A stretch of DNA of 11,788 bases. Origin: an uncultured bacterium. Its GTDB lineage: Bacteria > Bacteroidota > Bacteroidia > Bacteroidales > CAIWKO01. Position 1 is the stretch's first letter. Each line of letters begins with the position of its first letter. The notes beneath the pieces are model-generated. The model was not told the DNA's origin. It saw only the letters and a program-made list of their open reading frames with translations, and did not search any database. The translations under genes and the position numbers were made by a program. Below are positions 7,337 through 11,788 of this stretch, in pieces. Where the stretch lies: assembly GCA_903916135.1 (NCBI GenBank), contig CAIWVT010000450.1, positions 1 through 11,788 of the forward strand, given 5' to 3'.

Positions 7337-8494
7337 TTTCTTTTCTGGTCGTGGTATTTTTACAATGAACTGTTCGCCTTGTTCCTGATTAATAAATTCA
7401 ATATCAGGTTGTGCTTCGAGTGCCCTTTTTATACCCGAGCCAAGCCCCCGGTATGGCAAGGTGTGAATAGCATAGCTGACCATTAAATTATTTCTCACCA
7501 CTGGGTTACCATATTTTAAGTTATCTACAGTAAGACTATTGGGTAAACAACCAGGGCTGATTATTTCTACCCTATCATCAAATACCAACAAGCGTATCGG
7601 AGCATTTTTGATATAATCTCGATGAATCAAAGCATTTTCCAATAGTTCCTGCAAAGCCACTTCCGCTATTTCCAATTTGCCTTGAGAGTTAAAGTTTTGC
7701 CCTTGTTGCGTATGAAGAAGATTCCTTTTAAAAAAAGCCATTCCTTCTTCAAATAAATCGGGAATGCTCCCGGTTAAATCCCTGCTATCCCTATATTCGT
7801 TTCCTCCAATGCTGTTTCCATAAAAAGAAACTGCTTTTATGCAAAATGCAGGTTTAAAATTTTGTGGTTCTTTTCCAAAGAATAATAAACCTCCTAAAGT
7901 AATAAACTCATCCTTCCATACCCTTTTTGCTTTTAAAGCATCTTCATAACTCAATCCCAATTTTTCGTAGTCCATTTTGAACTCTTTTAAAAAATAAGAT
8001 TCAAATTTTTCCTTGCTGATATCATTGATTGTAGCCTGTGGAATGGGAATTTCGTCAGGATAAAGGTTCTTCCCTTTGCTTAACAACCTCAATATTTCTT
8101 CATTATTTGTTACTTTTCTTTTATTTGCCCCATTCTTTAGAAATATGACCCCATCTTTGTCTTTATATGGTTTATCAATTCCTTCAGGAACGGTAACCAC
8201 CATAATTTTTTTCCCTTCTATATCCACCGTTTCTGTTTCTATAAATATCGGACTTTTCACATGCTCATTTGCCGCATTAACCAATAAATTGGCAAGCCGC
8301 CGAAGGTCATCACTCGTCAAGCCCTTTATTTCCCATGTTTTATCATCTATCCCAATAAGTATTGTTCCGCCTTTGCTATTAGCAAAAGCAACCATCTCCT
8401 GTGCAATGCTGTGTTCGTTGTTAACATTGGCTTTAAACTGAACGGCACTGGTTTCGCCATTGCCGATTAGTTCTTTTAATTCAATACTATTCAT
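7334..8494 (-). CDS. AlbA_2/Schlafen-domain protein with a C-terminal GHKL-like ATPase region
   Basis: This 386-residue protein belongs to the group often labelled 'putative DNA-binding' or 'RecG-related' ATP-binding protein. The N-terminal AlbA_2 (Schlafen AlbA-like) domain spans about residues 5-125, with ETSAVQFKAN (14-23), VAFANSKGGTILIGIDD (35-51) and GVIFLKNGANKRKV (115-128). The C-terminal part resembles a GHKL ATPase: ELLENALIHRDY (283-294) as the N box, DRVEIISPG (307-315) and RGLGSGIKRA (349-358). The expected activity is nucleic-acid binding or processing with ATP. Relatives are common in defence islands, and the specific role here is unknown. The gene lies between two copies of a 24-base repeat derived from the res start, so it appears inserted into the operon. 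Its start follows a 16-codon remnant ORF by 3 bases and its stop abuts res. Confidence 0.85.
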   Translation of the reverse strand: MNSIELKELIGNGETSAVQFKANVNNEHSIAQEMVAFANSKGGTILIGIDDKTWEIKGLTSDDLRRLANLLVNAANEHVKSPIFIETETVDIEGKKIMVVTVPEGIDKPYKDKDGVIFLKNGANKRKVTNNEEILRLLSKGKNLYPDEIPIPQATINDISKEKFESYFLKEFKMDYEKLGLSYEDALKAKRVWKDEFITLGGLLFFGKEPQNFKPAFCIKAVSFYGNSIGGNEYRDSRDLTGSIPDLFEEGMAFFKRNLLHTQQGQNFNSQGKLEIAEVALQELLENALIHRDYIKNAPIRLLVFDDRVEIISPGCLPNSLTVDNLKYGNPVVRNNLMVSYAIHTLPYRGLGSGIKRALEAQPDIEFINQEQGEQFIVKIPRPEKK

Positions 8495-8497
8495 TGT

Positions 8498-8548
8498 TTA
8501 CTTTTTTAAAATCATTATAAAGTTGTGGCTGTCAAAATAGAGTTTCAT
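8498..8548 (-). pseudogene. Duplicated res start: 16-codon remnant or leader ORF
   Basis: Directly after the stop of the DUF1828/1829-like gene an ORF begins MKLYFDS, almost identical to the Res N-terminus MKLHFDS. It then diverges (HNFIMILKK) and stops at 8498-8500, 3 bases before the AlbA_2 ATG. It is best read as the 5' fragment of res left when the AlbA_2 cassette entered the operon. Because it begins at a stop/start junction and ends next to the next start, it may still carry ribosomes to the AlbA_2 gene. No independent function is claimed. Confidence 0.75.
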
Positions 8549-8551
8549 TTA
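8528..8551 (-). repeat. 24-base direct repeat, upstream copy
   Basis: Read leftward, it holds the stop codon of the DUF1828/1829-like gene followed by an ATG and six codons matching res. It differs from 7313-7336 at one base, which changes the fourth codon from His to Tyr. It lies 34 bases upstream of the AlbA_2 start codon. Confidence 0.95.
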
Positions 8552-9298
8552 AGCAGCCAAATTATTTAACCATTTCTCCCTATTCTTCCAAGAAAAATCA
8601 TTTATGCCATACTCTTCTATTGCCTGCAATACTTCAGGGGCAACTTCTTTTTCAAAATCATTTAATATCATTATTCCTTCGTTATTGCGGGCTAACTTGG
8701 TATCTTCAAAAGCAAATAGATGGGCAATAATATTCTGCTTTTTCGGACTTGATACCGCTTTGATAATTCTTTCAGGGGCTTTGTCAGAAGCAGGAATAAG
8801 AAAATCAAATTTGTGTTGGAAAGAACTTTTCCCTTGCAAAATAATGTTGGGTGAAAAGCGAATATTATTTTGTTGAAGAAAGTTCGTCACATCTTCTAAG
8901 AAAAATGATTCGACTTTTGGAGAAGCAACGATAAACAAATCATCAACAGATAGCATCGCCTGAATAAAATTGTGTTTACGCATAGGAAATGTAGCAATAG
9001 TAGCCATCGTGATCAATTCATTGCCTTTTAACATCACCCCAAATCCGTTTAAAATAGTTTGCAATTCTTTTTGTCTGGCGGGTGTCGAAACATCAACTCC
9101 TGCCATTTCAAGATTATTGAGCGTATCACCGTCATCCGTCATAAAAATACGGTCTCTGTCATCCCGTTTCAAATAGAACTGAATTTGGTCGTTGATGTGA
9201 TTCACAAATGGGGTAGTAACCTCAAAGTGTCCATTTATTTCTTTGTAGTTTATTTTTTGTCTCAACCACGTAACGTAAGAGTCAATAAGTTCTTTCAT
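8549..9298 (-). CDS. DUF1828/DUF1829-like protein
   Basis: I place the start at the ATG at 9296-9298, giving 249 residues (MKELIDSYVTWLRQK...). This ATG overlaps the upstream stop as ATGA. The longer in-frame version from 9343 would run 45 bases further into the upstream gene and add residues without family character. The N-terminal half looks like DUF1828: INYKEINGHFEVTTPFVN, then a strand-rich IQFYLKR and the IFMTDDGDTLNNLEMAG block at about residues 52-68. The C-terminal half (about 140-245) looks like DUF1829, with FDFLIPAS and a long helical end. The assignment is from memory of the family pattern. The function is unknown. It was probably the gene immediately before res before the AlbA_2 insertion. 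Confidence 0.7.
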   Translation of the reverse strand: MKELIDSYVTWLRQKINYKEINGHFEVTTPFVNHINDQIQFYLKRDDRDRIFMTDDGDTLNNLEMAGVDVSTPARQKELQTILNGFGVMLKGNELITMATIATFPMRKHNFIQAMLSVDDLFIVASPKVESFFLEDVTNFLQQNNIRFSPNIILQGKSSFQHKFDFLIPASDKAPERIIKAVSSPKKQNIIAHLFAFEDTKLARNNEGIMILNDFEKEVAPEVLQAIEEYGINDFSWKNREKWLNNLAA

Positions 9299-9780
9299 AT
9301 CAATATTGTTTTGGTGATTTTCGGAAATTGCATCACATTGCAATAGCTAAAAAAATCATTCATCATCTCATAAATGTCTTTTCCTTCTGTTTTTATAATC
9401 AAATCTGCCGGTATTGCCCATTTTTCTCCATAACCTTCTACATATAAATGTAAATGCGGGCAAGGTATTTCTTTTCCATTAAAAGGTTCAAGGATTTCTA
9501 AAGGAACGGTCTCTGCTTCAGGATTTACATGAGTTGGACCATCCATATCTAATCGTCTTAGAATATAAGCTTTTCTCACCCTGTTTTGATAAGTTATCTT
9601 GGTTATGCTAATGGCACCCCTGTAAATATCAAACAAGAAATTTTCTCTTTTATCCTCAGATACAAAAGGAATCGTCAATTTTACTCCCGAAGTTGGAAAG
9701 TCATATTCCTTTTCTTCATTATGGTATTTCCCCATTTCAAAGAAAAAATCCGCATCTTGTTGTGAAATAAAATGTCCCAT
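9295..9780 (-). CDS. Uncharacterised protein, DUF6978-like
   Basis: This 161-residue soluble protein has no signal peptide or membrane segment. A conserved-looking core reads LRRLDMDGPTHVNPE (74-88) followed by PCPHLHLYVEGYGEKWAIP (106-124). The paired His residues, the Asp-Gly and the Glu-Gly/Trp motif recall the DUF6978 family, but I hold this name only tentatively. The C-terminal segment IYEMMNDFFSYCNV is probably helical. The start follows the mod stop by 3 bases, and the stop overlaps the next start as ATGA. This suggests that it and the DUF1828/1829-like protein are made together and act as a pair. The role is unknown; a toxin-antitoxin or defence accessory function is a guess from context. 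Confidence 0.6.
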   Translation of the reverse strand: MGHFISQQDADFFFEMGKYHNEEKEYDFPTSGVKLTIPFVSEDKRENFLFDIYRGAISITKITYQNRVRKAYILRRLDMDGPTHVNPEAETVPLEILEPFNGKEIPCPHLHLYVEGYGEKWAIPADLIIKTEGKDIYEMMNDFFSYCNVMQFPKITKTILI

Positions 9781-9783
9781 AAA

Positions 9784-11643
9784 TCAAATAGTTTTAAAAT
9801 CAATCCCCGCATCCCTCATTTGCAAAACCGTGTTTGTTTTCAACTGGTCGTTGCCTGTAAAAAGATTGTCAAGGGTAATTACTTTTTTTGGTTGCGCTGC
9901 AATAATTGAATCAATTAGCTGCTGATTCATTTCTTCCAAGGCAATTATCAATTCGCCATCATTCACTGAATAGAAATTTTCTTTTGTTTCCACTTTATCT
10001 GTAAGCGAAAATCCTGCTTTCAGCATCAACTCATAAAGCATATTATCAGTTTCGCTTTCTTCTTTTACAGGATTGGTGAAGGCATCCAATTGAGTTACTA
10101 AATTTTCTTCTGTGATTTCGTTGCCTCTCCAAATCTTAAAATTGGAAGGTGAGAGTTTGAAAACTTTGAAACCTAAATCTTGTTCCCCATTATTAAACAT
10201 ATCAGTATTTTCGGCTTTTTCTTTCTCTATTTTCCAAATGACTCTCCTTATTCGTTCTTTTGAAATATCTGCAATAGTTTTGTAACCAATTTTAAACGCT
10301 TCGGTCTCTTCTTCGCATAATTCTGGTAGTTGAACTAAAACAAATTTCCTGTTTCCTTCATCATCTTTATTCTTTTCAAACACCGATTCTGCTGTTGCTC
10401 CGCTTCCACAGAAAAAATCCATTACAATGTCTTCGGAATCTTTTGATGTTGAAATTTCAATTATTCTTTTCAAAAGTTTTACTGGCTTCGGGGTGCTAAA
10501 AACGGGAATGCCATCAAACAATTTATTTAATGATTGCTTTGCTTCTTGCGTATGGCTTACTTCCTCATGCTTCCAAATTGTTTGTGGGATAATTCCCTGC
10601 TTTACTTCACTCAAAAATCTTTTTCGTCTTGGTTTGGAGTTTCCGTCTACACCAAATGTTACTTCATTGCTTTTGATTAACCCCAACATTTCAGTTTCGG
10701 GATGCCTCCAACTTGTTCCTGCTTGTGGAGTCCACTTTTTTCCAGATGGAGAAGTGATTGTGTAAACGCTATTATCCCGATGCTCCATTCTTAACAAATC
10801 TGTTGATGTCCATGGTCCTCTTTTGTCATTGTCAGAATTAGTGTACCTATCATTTTGCTTTTGTCCTCTTGCAAGTGAATTAACTTGTAAGTTGTTTATG
10901 TTCTTCGCAAAGAATAAAAGGTATTCATGTTCCGTTGAAAAATATTTTGAATCGTTTTTTGTGGCAAAGGTTCTTTGCCAAATTATTTCTGATACAAAAT
11001 TTTCTTCTCCGAAAATTTCATTCATTAATAACCGAAGGTTGTGAACTTCATTATCGTCAATATGAACGAAAATAACTCCATCATCGCGCAATAAATTTTT
11101 TACCAAGAACAAACGCGGATACATCATGCTTAACCAATTGCTGTGATAATGTCCGCTGTCTTTGCTGTTCTTGCGAAACATTCCTTCTTTCATCAAATAT
11201 CCTTCTTCGTCTTTATCGCCAATGCGTTTTTCGTATTCTGCTTTGTTCTCTTTAAAACTGTCGGGATAAATAAAACTGTCGTTACCTGTATTATAGGGTG
11301 GGTCAATAATGATGCACTTAACTTTTCCGTAGTATGCCTTTTGCAATACTTTCAGCACTTCTAAATTTTCACCTTCAATAAAAACATTTTGTGTGGTGTT
11401 AAAATTTATGGATTGTTCGGGTTGCGGTTTCAGTGTGGCTGTGGTTGGTATTTGCAGCACTTTAAAAGCATCTGATTTACCAGCCCAATTCAAAACATAG
11501 CGTTCGTTAGCAAAATTGATGTCGTCCGAAAAAGTTGCTTTAAACTTTTCCCAATCAATTTTTCCTTCCGAAAAAATATCAGGAAAAAGAGACTTGAGTT
11601 TGTCCAAATTGTCTTGTGTAATGTTTAAAGATTCGCCTGTCAT
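9784..11643 (-). CDS. mod: Type III restriction-modification system, adenine-N6 DNA methyltransferase Mod
   Basis: This 619-residue protein has the motif order of beta-class amino-methyltransferases. The catalytic motif IV, DPPYNTG (114-120), comes first. The S-adenosylmethionine-binding motif I, DFFCGSGATAESVF (409-422), comes last. The variable region between them, about 225-375, should hold the target-recognition domain. SGHYHSNWLSMMYPRL (163-178) and GVIFVHIDDNEV (189-200) are typical Mod landmarks. Mod methylates adenine on one strand of an asymmetric site and gives the Res-Mod complex its specificity. The length is close to EcoP15I-type Mod proteins. The start is fixed by an in-frame TAA immediately upstream. 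It follows a mini-ORF by 4 bases and precedes the DUF6978-like gene by 3, so it is not the first gene of its transcript. The recognition site cannot be predicted from sequence alone. Confidence 0.95.
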   Translation of the reverse strand: MTGESLNITQDNLDKLKSLFPDIFSEGKIDWEKFKATFSDDINFANERYVLNWAGKSDAFKVLQIPTTATLKPQPEQSINFNTTQNVFIEGENLEVLKVLQKAYYGKVKCIIIDPPYNTGNDSFIYPDSFKENKAEYEKRIGDKDEEGYLMKEGMFRKNSKDSGHYHSNWLSMMYPRLFLVKNLLRDDGVIFVHIDDNEVHNLRLLMNEIFGEENFVSEIIWQRTFATKNDSKYFSTEHEYLLFFAKNINNLQVNSLARGQKQNDRYTNSDNDKRGPWTSTDLLRMEHRDNSVYTITSPSGKKWTPQAGTSWRHPETEMLGLIKSNEVTFGVDGNSKPRRKRFLSEVKQGIIPQTIWKHEEVSHTQEAKQSLNKLFDGIPVFSTPKPVKLLKRIIEISTSKDSEDIVMDFFCGSGATAESVFEKNKDDEGNRKFVLVQLPELCEEETEAFKIGYKTIADISKERIRRVIWKIEKEKAENTDMFNNGEQDLGFKVFKLSPSNFKIWRGNEITEENLVTQLDAFTNPVKEESETDNMLYELMLKAGFSLTDKVETKENFYSVNDGELIIALEEMNQQLIDSIIAAQPKKVITLDNLFTGNDQLKTNTVLQMRDAGIDFKTI

Positions 11644-11647
11644 TTAT

Positions 11648-11695
11648 TTAATGTTTTTTTTCTTTCAATTCTTCAATTTTGTTTCTGTCTTTCAT
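11648..11695 (-). CDS. Possible 15-residue mini-ORF between the upstream gene and mod
   Basis: The ATG at 11693-11695 overlaps the stop of the upstream partial gene as ATGA. It encodes MKDRNKIEELKEKKH and ends with TAA 4 bases before the mod start. The peptide is very charged and probably helical. The regular overlap-and-gap spacing suggests that it serves as a coupling leader for mod. It contains an A8 tract (11654-11661). It may equally be chance sequence between two genes, or the end of a decayed longer gene. Confidence 0.4.
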   Translation of the reverse strand: MKDRNKIEELKEKKH

Positions 11696-11787
11696 TTTAG
11701 TGCCAATGTGTCTATCGTATTTCTAAGGATGAACGAATACGTTTCTGTTGCACCATTGGTGCTATTTTTACTATATCTATCACACAA
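11692..11787 (-). CDS. C-terminal end of an unidentified upstream gene in the operon
   Basis: A frame open from the window edge to TGA at 11692-11694 encodes 31 residues, beginning LCDRYSKNSTNGATE and ending TIDTLALK. The composition is protein-like and the stop overlaps the following ATG by 4 bases, as elsewhere in this operon. I take it as the tail of a real gene preceding mod, but the fragment is too short to identify. The other frames in this segment are broken by stops. Confidence 0.5.
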   Translation of the reverse strand: MCDRYSKNSTNGATETYSFILRNTIDTLALK

Positions 11788-11788
11788 A

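Noticed and set aside
8549..9298. PD-(D/E)xK nuclease site in the DUF1829-like half (around FDFLIPAS)
   Set aside because: The position expected for the ExK pair reads AVSSPKK, so the catalytic residues are not visible; only a structural prediction could support a nuclease-like fold.
9299..9343. Extended start of the DUF1828/1829-like gene at 9343
   Set aside because: The ATG at 9298 forms the usual ATGA overlap with the upstream stop and begins at the family-like MKELIDSYV sequence.
11750..11762. Perfect inverted repeat GCACCA-T-TGGTGC as an operator upstream of mod
   Set aside because: It lies inside the open frame of the upstream partial gene, more than 100 bases from the mod start, in an apparently continuous operon. 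A six-base arm is easily chance.
1..11788. CRISPR array, tRNA or rRNA genes, insertion-sequence transposase
   Set aside because: No regularly spaced repeats of CRISPR size, no cloverleaf or rRNA-like segment and no transposase frame were seen on either strand.

Overview
The window looks like a chromosomal segment of a low-GC Bacteroidota bacterium, probably a free-living Sphingobacteriia/Chitinophagia-type organism. The signs are promoter boxes of the form TAnnTTTG, A-rich leaders without Shine-Dalgarno sequences in front of most genes, signal peptides ending in 'NAQ', and many AAA/GAA/ATT codons. The species cannot be named from the sequence alone.

Left part (1-1518). Two tandem paralogous genes encode small Ala/Lys-rich lipoproteins. 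The first is cut by the window edge, and each ends in a strong intrinsic terminator. A convergent gene for a secreted protein of unknown function shares the second terminator.

Middle (1605-4414). A two-gene citrate lyase operon is read rightward. The first gene is a natural fusion of the acyl carrier protein (CitD) to the citryl-ACP lyase subunit (CitE). The second is CitF, the CoA/ACP-transferase subunit, and overlaps the first by 14 bases. Together they cover all three functional parts of citrate lyase. The genes for activation and prosthetic-group synthesis (citC, citX, citG) are not in the window.

Boundary (4415-4687). A gene-free segment between convergent operons holds short tandem repeats, four hairpins and an 18-base imperfect direct repeat. 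It has the look of a dispersed intergenic repeat and marks the edge of the next block.

Right part (4688-11788, all leftward). This is one very compact defence operon: the tail of an upstream gene, a 15-codon mini-ORF, a Type III methyltransferase (mod), a DUF6978-like gene, a DUF1828/DUF1829-like gene, an AlbA_2/Schlafen-type putative ATPase, and the Type III restriction subunit (res). Junctions overlap by 4 bases, abut, or leave 3-4 bases. Mod and Res should form the restriction-modification complex, while the three genes between them are accessories of unknown role. The AlbA_2 gene is bracketed by a 24-base direct repeat (23/24) made of the stop codon plus the first seven res codons. It therefore appears to have been inserted exactly at a stop/start junction of an older operon, leaving a copy of the res start as a 16-codon leader in front of it. 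This insertion scar is the most striking observation in the window.
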